In this document: positions 1 through 8,302 of the stretch, piece by piece | How positions within the stretch are numbered: the stretch's first letter is position 1 | How the letters are laid out: each line of letters begins with the position of its first letter | NCBI RefSeq assembly: GCF_009377235.1 | Contig: NZ_VMNX01000010.1 | Coordinates: 18,470 to 82,469 of the forward strand | Reading direction: 5' to 3' | Origin: Streptomyces acidicola | GTDB taxonomy: Bacteria; Actinomycetota; Actinomycetes; Streptomycetales; Streptomycetaceae | DNA: 64,000 nucleotides | The notes under the pieces: generated by a model | The model's input: the letters and a program-made list of their open reading frames with translations, nothing else | Databases searched by the model: none | Told to the model about the DNA's origin: nothing | Position numbers and translations under genes: made by a program

Positions 1-182
1 GCCGTCCCGACCACCAGCGCGTGGCAACCGGCTTCCGCCAGATCCGGCGTCTCCGGCGTCTCCGGCGTCTCCGGCGTCTCCGGCGTCTCCGGCGTCTCCG
101 GCGTCTCCGGCGTCTCCGGCGTCTCCGGCGTCTCCGGCGTCTCCGGCGTCTCCGGCGTCTCCGGCGTCTCCGGCGAGGGCAT
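1..182 (-). CDS. Caspase-like protein, EACC1-associated type (5' part only, runs off window)
   Basis: Reading leftwards from an ATG at 182, the frame stays open to the window edge. It gives M-P-S-P, then 14 Glu-Thr-Pro repeats, then a stretch ending ALVVGTA. A short linker followed by a hydrophobic strand ending in G-T/I-x is how caspase-like domains paired with EACC1 proteins usually begin (family knowledge). The ATG lies 2 nt after the stop of the EACC1 gene, with a purine-rich GAGAGG-type site inside that gene, so translational coupling is likely. The catalytic His/Cys dyad and any further domains lie outside the window. The caspase assignment rests on the EACC1 neighbour and about seven residues, so it is an inference. 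Confidence 0.6.
   Translation of the reverse strand, partial: MPSPETPETPETPETPETPETPETPETPETPETPETPETPETPETPDLAEAGCHALVVGT
44..175. repeat. Perfect 9-bp tandem repeat, 14 full copies
   Basis: The unit CCGGCGTCT (plus strand) repeats 14 times without mismatch from 44 to 169, followed by a partial copy. On the minus strand it encodes Glu-Thr-Pro repeats just after the start codon of the caspase-like gene. The unit is a multiple of three, so copy-number changes would alter tether length without breaking the frame. Confidence 0.98.
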
Positions 183-184
183 GG

Positions 185-628
185 TCAGCCCGCCTCTCGC
201 GACGGACCGACTCGGCCGTCATCCTCCGCCGTATCCCGCGTCCCCGGTGAATTTCGTTCCTGCCCAAGCACAGCGGCGACCCGCTCGGCCAGCTCACTGG
301 TGCCCTCGGCGGTCAGACCGCGCACCTTCTCCGAGGAGACCACGGTCTGCGTACCGTCCGGGAGGGTGATGGTGACGGTCTGGTTGCCCCGGCGGTTCTG
401 CAGCCACACCACGACGGCTGCCCCCAGTGCCGCCGTCGGACCGCCGGGAGCCAGCAGCAGCGCAATCAGCTCCCCCAGCGCGCCCATGGCTCCGTCCGGC
501 GGCGCGGCGGGAGCCTCCCGGCGGACAAACGCGCGCAGATCAAGGTCCTGGCGCAGCCACTGGTACAGATCGTCCGCGGCTTCGGCCACGTCCCCGTTCC
601 CCGCGTCAACGACCAGCGTGACTCGCAT
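185..628 (-). CDS. Effector-associated constant component EACC1-like protein
   Basis: 147 aa. It begins with a beta-strand-like MRVTLVVD segment and an alpha-helical region rich in acidic residues and ending in WLRQ. A hydrophobic Gly/Ala/Leu helix with a VVVWLQNRR edge follows at about 50-85, then the strands [13 protein letters not shown] and a C-terminal helix. This order matches the EACC1 family, a constant partner of caspase and other effector domains in actinobacterial NTP-dependent conflict systems. The ATG at 628 was preferred over a longer frame because a strong GGGGAGGGG site precedes it and upstream codons look non-coding. The caspase-like gene follows directly, as expected for this pair. 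Confidence 0.72.
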   Translation of the reverse strand: MRVTLVVDAGNGDVAEAADDLYQWLRQDLDLRAFVRREAPAAPPDGAMGALGELIALLLAPGGPTAALGAAVVVWLQNRRGNQTVTITLPDGTQTVVSSEKVRGLTAEGTSELAERVAAVLGQERNSPGTRDTAEDDGRVGPSREAG

Positions 629-1125
629 CCCCGTCCCCTCCCCCTTGAGGTACCACACATGTCCATCTGCCTCAACTGTTCTGGCCAGCATAGGAGTTGG
701 CAACACGAGAACGCGCCTGAGTGGCGGTAGATAACATCGGTGGCGTCGGTGTCTGGTGCGCGGCACATCCGGCTTCGCGCCGTGCACGGCTGTGGCCTGC
801 GCTGGTCGGTCCTGCGGTCGGGTCCGGGGCACATCGGCTCACCTGGCAAGGACCACACCGACCACAGCGGCCATGACCGTCACCGCGCCGAATGCGGCGG
901 CCAGTGGTTGGCTTCACGTTGGACCGTGCCGCGCTCTTCGAGCACACCGGGCGCAGGGCCTTGGCCTCCGCGTGGCGCGGTCGGCCCACGCCCGGATCAC
1001 CGGACCCGGCAGCGGCACCGCCCCCGAACTGATGGCACGCCTCACTGGGCAGGCACGCAACGGGAGGACGGACACGTGAGCCACATGGCCCCTTGTGGGC
1101 TTATCCCGGCGATCCCCCAGGCTGG
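629..1125. other. Intergenic stretch, probably decayed sequence plus EACC1 promoter
   Basis: No convincing gene was found. On the minus strand near 845-905 a 20-residue hydrophobic stretch rich in Ala/Val reads like a transmembrane helix but lies between stop codons. On the plus strand a short coding-like stretch ends at about 1079. Both could be relics. Confidence 0.4.
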
Positions 1126-1509
1126 TTAACGGCCGGGGGCGTACGTGCCGAAGGTCCACACATTGCCCTCGGCGTCACGGGCCATGTAGTCCCGCGAGCC
1201 GTAGTCCTGGTCGGTCGGCTCCCGGAGGATTTCCACCCCGGCCTGTCGGGCCCGCTCGACATGCGCGTCGGGGTCTTCAACGGTCACGTACACGCCGGCC
1301 GGTCCGTCCCCCATCGCTGCGTCGAACACGCCGCCACGGCCCTTCGAGCCGAGCATCACCACACCGTCCCCGTAGGTGAGTTCGGCGTGCAGTACCATTC
1401 CGTCCTCACCCTCGTACACCGCACCTTTGGCGAAGCCGAAGGCTTCTGTGAGCTGCGTGATGGCCGTTTGCGCGTCCCGGTACAGCAGCGTCGGGCAGAC
1501 CCGTGCCAT
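1126..1509 (-). CDS. VOC (glyoxalase/PhnB-like) family protein
   Basis: 127 aa with the VOC pattern: CPTLLYRDAQTAITQL at the N-terminus, a central VVMLGSKGRGG strand/turn, and a C-terminal FREPTDQDYGSRDYMARDAEGNVW-type stretch (EPTDQDYGSRDY and DAEGNVWTFGTY seen). The DAEGN-W-F-GTY ending is typical of PhnB-like VOC proteins. VOC proteins dimerise to form metal-dependent enzymes or drug-binding proteins; the ligand here is unknown. The start at 1509 was chosen because GGGGAGG sits about 12 nt upstream; an ATG at 1521 would be too close to that site. Single gene, no obvious operon. Confidence 0.8.
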   Translation of the reverse strand: MARVCPTLLYRDAQTAITQLTEAFGFAKGAVYEGEDGMVLHAELTYGDGVVMLGSKGRGGVFDAAMGDGPAGVYVTVEDPDAHVERARQAGVEILREPTDQDYGSRDYMARDAEGNVWTFGTYAPGR

Positions 1510-2010
1510 GACGATCACCATTCCTCCCCGTAGAGGCTCTGGAGGCTCCGTTCCAAGCTCCATGCCCGGAGAACGCCGACCGGGGCAGCAATGACGCGGT
1601 GCTGGCCAACGGTTCCCGCGTTCAGCCTATCCAGCCAAGCCGGTTCTCGGCCCGACGAACACACACCCACGGACTGCCTGCTTGGGCTTCAGCCACAGTG
1701 CGCTGTGCATCGAAGCGCACACATGCCTGGCATGCCTCTTCCCGCATCAGGTTTCCTCGGGTCTCACCTGCACCGACGCCCGGTCGGCACGGGACCAAGA
1801 TCATCGCTTAGCGCTAATGGCTGTTCCGTTGTTCCCCGAGGCCGTTGTTCTGCTGACGGTTTCGTCGCCGCTGACACTTCCCCATAACGTCCCCTCCGCG
1901 ATACCAGACCAGGCTATCGGCCTGCACCGACAACAGGACACGAACAGAAGGCAGCACCTCGACAGCACCCAGGCCCCATCCACGGCGCTGGTTCACAGGA
2001 GAGCACAAGC
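1510..2010. other. Stretch without a recognisable gene
   Basis: The open frames here have arbitrary composition and no family signature. Taken with the relics at 2011-2800, it is probably decayed sequence. Confidence 0.5.
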
Positions 2011-2236
2011 TCATGAGGAATGGGCTTGGTCCTCGACGTCCAGGTTCAGCAGGAGGGAAAGGGCTTCGTACTTGGCTTCGAAGTCGAGCATCGGCGGCGT
2101 TCCGTCGACGCCGACGGGACACTCGGCCCACCGATGGCCAACCGTCGCCCCGGTGATCACCGCCTGCACGCCGCCGTCAAAGACACGACGGTCACCTACA
2201 TCGATCCGCAACGGCGCGTCATCTCGGAAGCACCTC
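2011..2236 (-). pseudogene. Unrecognised coding fragment
   Basis: From a stop near 2236 to a stop at 2011 the minus strand reads a protein-like stretch (LRIDVGDRRVFDGGV through LLLNLDVEDQAHSS) with natural composition. There is no convincing start or ribosome site apart from an internal ATG at 2211. The family is unknown. It lies among relics, so a gene remnant is more likely than an intact gene. Confidence 0.35.
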
Positions 2237-2389
2237 GTTTACGCCGTCCGGCACAGCGTCAAGACGCTGGCACTCCACAGCCGTCAGCACCGTGACGACC
2301 CGGCAGTTGCCAGCTTCCTGTACGCCAGCCGGCTGTATCGCCGTGTTCCGAGCCCACGGCCGGTTCGGGAACCGAATCCGGCTGCTCGG

Positions 2390-2616
2390 GGAGCTGAGGC
2401 GCCGCGCGGTATACGAGGTCGCGGCGAGAGCCAGACCCAGCAGCGCGGCGGCCGGGCTCAGCAAGGCGTGCAGCCGCAGCGGGGTGATCTGGTGCCAGAT
2501 TCCTTCCGTCATCCCCCGACTGAACGCCGTGTAGACGACGAGCAGGATCAAGCACCGGTCCAGCGGGCCGAGTACCCGCTTGTGGCGGCTGATGAAGGGC
2601 CCGATGCAGCGGCTCC
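2390..2616 (-). pseudogene. Bile acid:sodium symporter-like (SBF-like) gene fragment
   Basis: The minus strand reads CIGPFISRHKRVLGPLDR, then ILLVVYTAFSRGMTEGIWHQ, then a leucine/alanine-rich membrane helix. The order RHK-R-LGP-DR, ILLVVYTAFS and a following helix is typical of the C-terminal half of SBF-like bile acid:sodium symporters. There is no start codon, the N-terminal helices are absent, and homology breaks at about 2616, where an IS110-type transposase tail begins on the other strand. The gene was probably interrupted by an element that has since been mostly lost. Confidence 0.6.
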
Positions 2617-2796
2617 GCGTTCGCCACCCTGCACTCTCCCGCCTCCCGCACCCACTACGACAAATGCCGGGATCGGAGGAAGACCCACACCCAGGCCCTC
2701 CTCCGCCTCGCCCGCCACCGCATCAGCATGCTCTTCGCGATGCTCCGCGACGGCACCTTCTACGAACCACGCAGCCCCGAAGCAGCCACCACATGA
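2617..2796 (+). mobile_element. IS110-family transposase C-terminal fragment
   Basis: About 59 codons read FATLHSPASRTHYDKCRDR, a short linker, then LLRLARHRISMLFAMLRDGT and YEPRSPEAA before TGA at 2794. An ALLRLARRR-x-LFAMLRDGT-YE ending is typical of the C-terminal (transposase_20) region of IS110 proteins. The catalytic N-terminal domain is missing, so the fragment is inactive. Confidence 0.72.
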
Positions 2797-2850
2797 CCAC
2801 TCAGCCTTGACGAAGGACATAGAGGCACCCGCCATGACCGGTCCCTTCGC

Positions 2851-3438
2851 TCAGGGGCGGGTGCCGGCCCCGAACCCCGTCCAGCGCAGTTCGACCGGCA
2901 GGTGGCCCATGTCGTTGTACAGCAGCATCGTCGGCGCCATGCCGTCGCGGTACTCGATCACCGTCAGCGCCGCGTTCCCGCAGTTCAGGCCGAGCCATCG
3001 CACCGGTGGCGCCTCGAGGGCGTGTCGGACCAGCCAGGCCACCTGGTAGGCGTGGGTGACCAGGATTTCATGTGTCTCGGTTTCGGCGGGGCGCGCGAAC
3101 CTGCCGGTCAGGGCGTCGGCACGGCGGCGCGCGTCCTCGGCTTCCTCGGCTCCGTAGCCGTCAAAGAACGCCGCCCATGTCGGCGGCACGTCGCCCGGTA
3201 CATGCGGGATGTGATCGATCAGCTCCGGCGCTTCCCGCACGACAGCGTCCGGCAGACAGACGCCCATGATCTGCGCGGAGTGCACCGCCCTGGGCAGGGG
3301 CGAGTGCCAGACCGCTGCGATCGGAAGGCCGGCCAGACGCTTCCCGACCAGCTCCGACTGCCTCGCCCCGACGTCGGTCAGCGCGCCGAAGGGGTCGGCC
3401 GCTCCGTGTCGTACCAGGTACACATGCCGAGTTGCCAT
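2851..3438 (-). CDS. Histidine phosphatase superfamily protein
   Basis: 195 aa. The N-terminal motif VYLVRHG (Arg10-His11-Gly12) carries the phospho-accepting histidine of the phosphoglycerate-mutase-like fold. A second conserved block, HSPLPRAVHSAQIM, and a late LVTHAYQVAWLVR segment, where the second catalytic histidine is expected, are all in order. The protein is a phosphomonoesterase of unknown substrate. An AGGAGATC site precedes the ATG by about 6 nt. It may be cotranscribed downstream of the PPDK-like gene, with a 96-bp gap. Confidence 0.85.
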   Translation of the reverse strand: MATRHVYLVRHGAADPFGALTDVGARQSELVGKRLAGLPIAAVWHSPLPRAVHSAQIMGVCLPDAVVREAPELIDHIPHVPGDVPPTWAAFFDGYGAEEAEDARRRADALTGRFARPAETETHEILVTHAYQVAWLVRHALEAPPVRWLGLNCGNAALTVIEYRDGMAPTMLLYNDMGHLPVELRWTGFGAGTRP

Positions 3439-3534
3439 GGTGGATCTCCTGTCAGGATGGGCTCGTCGTCGAACAGTCGAACGGTCGAATCGGCTGAATC
3501 AGTCGGGCCAGCGAATTGGTCGGGGAGTGTGGGA

Positions 3535-5169
3535 TCAGCGGTTGCGCAGTGCCGCTTGGGCCGCGTCGAGGCGCTGGGCTTCCTCGCGGGCGGAGTGGTC
3601 GCCCGAGACGTCGTCGGCCCATGCGAGCAGTCGGTGGACGTGTTCGTCGGCCGCGTCGGTGACGACGCGGGGACGGCCGAGGGCGACTTCGCCGCTGGTT
3701 CCGTCGATGGTGATGAGCGTGCCCTCCGGGATGGTACGGACGCCGGCCGTCACGGAGCCGTCGTCGCGGTCGATGGTGAGGCCGGCGACGCCCACGACCG
3801 CGGGCTTTCCCATCGCCCGCGCGACGACCGCGGCATGGCTGGCCGGCCCGCCGCGCGCTGTGACGATTCCGGCGGCGGCGGCAAGACCGTGCACGTCGTT
3901 CGGGGAGGTCTCCGGGCGTACCAGGATGACCGGATCGGCCCGGGCCATGCGTACCGCGCCGTCCGCCGTGGTCGCGATCCTGCCGACGGCGACACCGGGG
4001 CAGGCACCGATTCCCCGGGCGAGGACGTCGGCCTCCTCGGCGGACGCGATGCGCGGTGTGCGGACGTGCCGGAGATGGAGCGGCGAGACCCTGAGCAGTG
4101 CTTCGTCCCGTCCGATGATCCGCTGGTCGACGAGTTCGGTGACCACACGGACCGCGGCACCCCCCACGAACCGGCCGGGCCGGACCTGCAGGATCCACAG
4201 CTCGCCGGACTGGAACGTGAACTCGACGTAGCAGGCGTCACGGTAGTGCCCCTCGATCCGGCGCAAGGCGTCGAGCAGCCCCGTCCACACGTCCGGCTCC
4301 CGCTCGGCGAGTTCGCGCAGTGGCCGGGTCATCGATTTCCCGGAGACGACTTCCTCTCCTTGGCGCCCGAACAGGACTTCGCCGAACGGGATGTTCTCAC
4401 CGGTGTTGGGGTCGCGGCTGAACGCGACTCCGGTGCCGCTGTGGCCGTCGCGGTTGCCGAACACCATCCTCTGGACGATCACGGCTGTACCCAGGTCGTG
4501 CGGGATGTCGTTCAACTCGCGATAGGTTCGCGCGCGTGGTGCGTCCCACGACGAGAAGACAGCCTCGATCGCCTGCTCGAGCTGGCGGGTGACGTCGTCC
4601 GGGATCGGCTGACCGCTTCGTTCTCGAACGAGGTTCTCGACTGCCTCGATCGACTCGGTCAGGCGCGTTTCCTCGTCCTCGGTTTCTCGCCCGGGATGTC
4701 CTGCGTGGACGGTTCCCGTGCCGTCCATGTCCGCGTTCGTGATCGCGGAGGCGAAGCTCGTCAGAAAACGCAGCCGCGAGTTCAGCGCGAACGGCCGGTC
4801 GCCCGTCTCTGCGGCCAGGCCCACGGTGGCTTCGGTCGTGAGACCGAGGTTGAGGATCGTGTTCATCATGCCGGGCATGGACACACTGGCCCCGGAGCGA
4901 ACAGACACCGCCAGCGGGTTGTGCGGTCCCCCGAAGGCACGCCGGGTGGAGCGTTCGAGGTCGGCCATGGCCGTCGCGAGCTCGTCGTCGAGCCCCTCGG
5001 GAAGGCGCCCGTCCCGGAGGAAGGCACGGCATGCCTCTGTGGTGATGATGAACCCGGTCGGCACCGGCAGGCCGAGACGGTGCAGTAGGACAAGGCCGAG
5101 TGCCTTGCCGCCCAGTGTCTCCGCCGTCTCCTCGGCCTGGGCGGAGATCGTGCGAATCCACCTCCTCAT
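3535..5169 (-). CDS. Short pyruvate,phosphate dikinase-like protein (ATP-grasp + phosphohistidine domains)
   Basis: 544 aa, against about 880 for true PPDK. The N-terminal ATP-grasp region carries VRSGASVSMPGMMNTILNLG (about 90-109), SRDPNTGE (251-258) and ELWILQVRPG (323-332). The swivelling domain carries TARGGPASHAAVVARAMGKP, with His445 as the expected phosphohistidine. The C-terminal TIM-barrel PEP/pyruvate domain is absent: the protein ends about 100 residues after that histidine. Phosphoryl transfer must therefore go to another acceptor or partner, or the role may be regulatory. It overlaps the upstream winged-helix gene by 4 nt (ATGA), a strong sign of one operon. Reading PPDK as the housekeeping enzyme would be wrong because of the missing domain. 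Confidence 0.85.
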   Translation of the reverse strand: MRRWIRTISAQAEETAETLGGKALGLVLLHRLGLPVPTGFIITTEACRAFLRDGRLPEGLDDELATAMADLERSTRRAFGGPHNPLAVSVRSGASVSMPGMMNTILNLGLTTEATVGLAAETGDRPFALNSRLRFLTSFASAITNADMDGTGTVHAGHPGRETEDEETRLTESIEAVENLVRERSGQPIPDDVTRQLEQAIEAVFSSWDAPRARTYRELNDIPHDLGTAVIVQRMVFGNRDGHSGTGVAFSRDPNTGENIPFGEVLFGRQGEEVVSGKSMTRPLRELAEREPDVWTGLLDALRRIEGHYRDACYVEFTFQSGELWILQVRPGRFVGGAAVRVVTELVDQRIIGRDEALLRVSPLHLRHVRTPRIASAEEADVLARGIGACPGVAVGRIATTADGAVRMARADPVILVRPETSPNDVHGLAAAAGIVTARGGPASHAAVVARAMGKPAVVGVAGLTIDRDDGSVTAGVRTIPEGTLITIDGTSGEVALGRPRVVTDAADEHVHRLLAWADDVSGDHSAREEAQRLDAAQAALRNR

Positions 5170-5792
5170 CGCTGCAACCCGAGTGTGGCGAGCAGGTCTT
5201 CGTGGAGCTCCGCCCACACGACGTGGTACGACCCAGTGTTGTCGGCCACGTACTCCAACTCGCCGGAGGCGGCGCGATCGAGAGCTCCGGTGAGGCGGAC
5301 TCGGTAACGGCCGAACCGAGGCAGCGCCGCGGACAACTCGGCACAGACCACGGCGGCGCGTCGGTCGAGATCGGCGAACCGGGCGAGGACCCGGGAGTCG
5401 TAGGCGGGATCGCTGTGGTCGTTGGCGCTCATGACGCCGTCGACAGCCCGGAGTTGCCATGCCGTGCAGAGGTCGAGCAGCTCGGGGTTGAGGACGAGGA
5501 ACCGCTCGAACGCCGCCGTCACGCGCGCTCGTGCATGGGCCGACTCGAGCTCGTGGGTGATCCGCTCGGAGTCCGCGGCACGGCCGGCCTCCGTGAGGCT
5601 CCAACCCGGTATGCCGCCGGACAGGCGCGTGACCAGACCGTCGGCCCCGAGATCGATGAGCTCGGACTCGACATCGGATTCGTCGAGACCCGTGATCGCG
5701 TGGAGCCGGGCGAGGCTGACAGTGCCGGCACAGCGCAGAGCGTGCAGTACCAGCAGGCCGGTGTCCGTCGCGCCAGCTTCAGGCCAGGTCAT
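5166..5792 (-). CDS. Winged-helix protein coupled to the PPDK-like gene
   Basis: 208 aa. Residues about 12-75 form a winged-helix-like unit (LLVLHALRCAGTVSLARL, a second helix DESDVESELIDLG, then a wing ending in WSLTEAGR). The rest is helical, with LLDLCTAWQLR and a negatively charged stretch before ELHEDLLATLGLQR. The frame ends 4 nt into the PPDK-like gene, so the two proteins are probably made in fixed ratio and may act together, the winged helix perhaps as regulator or acceptor. It diverges from the TetR gene at 6051. Function is unknown beyond the DNA-binding-like fold. Confidence 0.65.
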   Translation of the reverse strand: MTWPEAGATDTGLLVLHALRCAGTVSLARLHAITGLDESDVESELIDLGADGLVTRLSGGIPGWSLTEAGRAADSERITHELESAHARARVTAAFERFLVLNPELLDLCTAWQLRAVDGVMSANDHSDPAYDSRVLARFADLDRRAAVVCAELSAALPRFGRYRVRLTGALDRAASGELEYVADNTGSYHVVWAELHEDLLATLGLQR

Positions 5793-5984
5793 GGGTGGTC
5801 CTCCGGGGGTGGGGTGCGATGTGCGGGAAGTCCGTCGGTCGTCGATGGCTCGCGGCGCGAATCTCTTGTGCGCGACCTGCCCTGGCCTTGTACGCAGCCT
5901 GCCTCGACACGGACCGGCATCGTCATTCCTGGCGGCCGTACGCGCGGACCGCCAGTGGGCAGAAGGTCGCGCACAGGATCACAA

Positions 5985-6011
5985 CATCTGGATGCCGTCA
6001 TCATCTGGATG
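5985..6011. promoter_or_regulatory. Direct-repeat operator candidate
   Basis: CATCTGGATG occurs twice at 5985-5994 and 6002-6011, with a 17-bp period, in the divergent gap between the winged-helix gene and the TetR gene. It is followed by an imperfect TGTATCATGACACA palindrome at 6018-6031. The position suits TetR autoregulation. This is an inference. Confidence 0.45.
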
Positions 6012-6050
6012 CTGGTTGTATCATGACACACCAGGAGCGGAAGGGGCACG

Positions 6051-7157
6051 ATGGCGAGACTGACCCGCGCACAGCAGCAGGAGCGGACCCGTGCGGCGGT
6101 GCTGGTCGCGGCGCGGCAGGAGTTCGCCGAGTACGGCTACGTCGAGGCGAAGATCGACCGGATCGCCGAGCGGGCCGAACTGACCAGGGGCGCGGTCTAC
6201 TCCAACTTCACCGGCAAGCGCGCGCTCTACCTCGCGGTGCTGGTCGACGCCGCCGAACGGGCCCGGGACGCCGCCGAACCACCGGCGGAATCCCCCGACT
6301 CTGTCGGACAGGCGCTCGGCTCCTTCGCCCGGGTCTGGCTCGAACGACTGCCCTTCCTCGGCGACACACCGGGAAGCGGTCATCTCCAGCTGCGCTCACT
6401 GTCCGGAGTACTCAACACCGAGCCGGCGCGGGCCGCGCTGGCCGAACTCGTCCGGTTCGAAGCGCTGTTGCTCGCGCTGGCACTTGAGCCGCGTTCCGCC
6501 CTGCGCGCCGGGACCGTGCGGCCGGCCGGGCTGGCCCTGACCCTGCTCCACGGTGCGGCCGGCCTCGCGGAGAACGCCCCCGGCGTCGGCGACCCCTTCG
6601 ACCTGACCCGCGCCGCCGAGCATCTGGCCGACATCGCCCTCGGAGACGACACGGAACCACCGCACCTGCCCTACGTCGCTCCGGCGCGCTCGACCGAGGA
6701 CCCGTGGGTGCCGCCCGGCGGTCTGCGCGACGAGATCACCGGCCGACCGGTCGACTTCGGCGACGACGGGGTGGTCGCCGTGCTGGGTGTGGGACGCCTG
6801 TCCGCGGCCGAGGACGCGATGCGCTCGGCGCGGCCGGACGACGAGGTGACGATCGTCGTCGTGACGAGCGACCCCGCAGAGATCGGCCGCCTGGCCCGGC
6901 TCCGGATCGTCGATCTCATCGGCTGCCTGCGCCGGGTGTTCACGGCCGACCGGCTGCCGCGGACACGCGTCGTGTTCGACGACACCGGCACGGTCCCGGC
7001 AGCACTCGGCCACACCTCGGCCGACGGCCTCGACCTCACCGAGATCGCGGTCCGGGTGCACGACGGACTGATCACGGCCCACGCGACCGGCCGCGGCGCA
7101 GGCCATGCCGCGGCCCGCCGCCGTTCCCCCGATTCCCGCCGGACCGGGGCGGTGTGA
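6051..7157 (+). CDS. TetR/AcrR family regulator with long C-terminal region
   Basis: 368 aa, much longer than the usual 190-230. Residues 10-56 are a canonical TetR helix-turn-helix (AAVLVAARQEFAEYGY, IDRIAERAELTRGAVYSNF, GKRALYLAVL). The region from about 235 carries VVAVLGVGRLSAAEDAM, EVTIVVVTSDPAE and TRVVFDDTGTVPAALG, an alternating beta-alpha pattern that could be a separate small domain, perhaps thioredoxin-like. AGGAGCGGAAGGGGC precedes the ATG. It diverges from the PPDK-like operon and is its likely regulator. Confidence 0.8.
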   Translation: MARLTRAQQQERTRAAVLVAARQEFAEYGYVEAKIDRIAERAELTRGAVYSNFTGKRALYLAVLVDAAERARDAAEPPAESPDSVGQALGSFARVWLERLPFLGDTPGSGHLQLRSLSGVLNTEPARAALAELVRFEALLLALALEPRSALRAGTVRPAGLALTLLHGAAGLAENAPGVGDPFDLTRAAEHLADIALGDDTEPPHLPYVAPARSTEDPWVPPGGLRDEITGRPVDFGDDGVVAVLGVGRLSAAEDAMRSARPDDEVTIVVVTSDPAEIGRLARLRIVDLIGCLRRVFTADRLPRTRVVFDDTGTVPAALGHTSADGLDLTEIAVRVHDGLITAHATGRGAGHAAARRRSPDSRRTGAV

Positions 7158-7662
7158 CACCGGGCACGGCTTGTGACACCAGACATGGCTTCGGGGCCGG
7201 TCCCCGAGAAGCGGTGCGCCCCGGCCTGGGTGTTCGTGGCGGGGCGAGATACGGCGCCGCGTAGCCGCCGATACGGAGGGACACCCCTCGTTCCTCCCCG
7301 GCCTCCGCCAGGCCCAACTCCGGCCCGCGGGCGGTGCCGGCTCCTCAGCGATGTCGGCCGTGCTGTCGGGCGGCAGCCGAGTCAGCGTCGCGGTGAGCGC
7401 GCACAGGGCGAACGCCCCCTGCAATGGGGCCACTCGGCCGACGCCAGTGTCCTATCGAGTGACTCGCCCCGGCATGGGCGCTGAGCGCGTTCGGCCCGGG
7501 CATGCCGCAGAGCCTGGGCGTGGGTCGCCTCGGCTTGTCGGCGGCGCTGAAGGCGGGCCGCCTCGATCGGGGCCGGCTCACCGGCCGGGACGTCGGCCGC
7601 CGGTCCGACGTGGGGCCACCTCAGGAACGGCACTGGAAAGAGACGGAGTTCAAGGTCTCGAA
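7158..7662. other. Stretch without a recognisable gene
   Basis: About 500 bp after the TetR gene. Open frames exist on both strands, but none has a ribosome site, a family motif or plausible composition. Confidence 0.5.
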
Positions 7663-8064
7663 TCAGAACCTGTACCTCGTGGCCACCAGGGCTTCGGTCG
7701 CCAGAGCGGTCCACTGCCCTGCATACGCCGACGTCCAGTTGTCCGGGCACCAGACGCCGCTGCCGTTGCGGTGGTTGTAGCAGAGCTTGACGTTCCGTCC
7801 CGTTGTGGGATTGATGGCGATGGACCCGCAGTTGGCGTTGGTGGAGTACCAGTCTCCCCTGGGATATCCGATCGGGCCGATGTGGTAACTGGCCGGTTTG
7901 GTTTCCGACTGCGACGTGGGCGCTTGTATCACAACGTCTTACTCGGAGGCTGACGAGCGCACCGAAGTCGACGTCGGAGAGGCAGTCGCGGTGCCGGCCA
8001 GCGTGCCAGAGGCCAGCACGACTCCGTCTGTGACCGTGGCGCATCTGCGCATGATCCTGGACAT
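7663..8064 (-). pseudogene. Small secreted protein gene interrupted by an in-frame TAA
   Basis: From an ATG at 8064 (AAAGG 8 nt upstream) the frame reads an Arg-containing N-region and a hydrophobic stretch, VVLASGTLAGTATASPT, like a signal peptide. A TAA at 7941-7939 follows. The same frame continues past the stop for 90 residues with a Cys-containing mature domain (HIGPIGYPRGDWYSTNANCG, NVKLCYNHRNGSGVWCPDNW, three cysteines). A single nonsense change in an otherwise intact exported protein of about 133 codons is the simplest reading. The family is unknown. A GTG at 7932 could restart translation but would give a protein without signal. Confidence 0.55.
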
Positions 8065-8302
8065 GTCCCCGTACCTTTCATCCAAGTCGTACAACCGGGA
8101 GAAGCCTCCCGGACACGGTCGACTTACGGCCCGACTTGGCCGTGTCCATGCGCCTGTGTGCGACCGGCCTGCGAATGTCTTTGACGCCCCGTGCAGAGCA
8201 TTTGACGATCCGTCTCCAACGGCCGGGCGGGTCCCGCACCCGGTCGCGGCGAGTGCGCACAGACAGGGTGTATGTTCCGCAAGAACCGCGACTACCTGCG
8301 AT

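Noticed and set aside
44..175. CRISPR or satellite array
   Set aside because: The 9-bp units have no spacers, and the repeat lies within a coding frame.
21..734. Arg/Leu repeat protein on the plus strand (RRLRRLRRL...)
   Set aside because: The same repeat on the minus strand is in frame with both a ribosome site and a caspase-like start. The plus reading has no family and overlaps the EACC1 gene.
1682..3049. Long plus-strand open frame of about 455 codons
   Set aside because: It runs antiparallel to SBF-symporter homology and the histidine phosphatase gene, has arbitrary composition and no ribosome site. GC-rich DNA produces such frames by chance.
2902..5088. Plus-strand frame of about 730 codons opposite the PPDK-like gene
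   Set aside because: The minus-strand PPDK motifs are unmistakable; the plus frame is its complement shadow.
3535..5169. True pyruvate,phosphate dikinase (ppdK)
   Set aside because: The protein is 544 aa and lacks the C-terminal PEP/pyruvate domain needed for that reaction.
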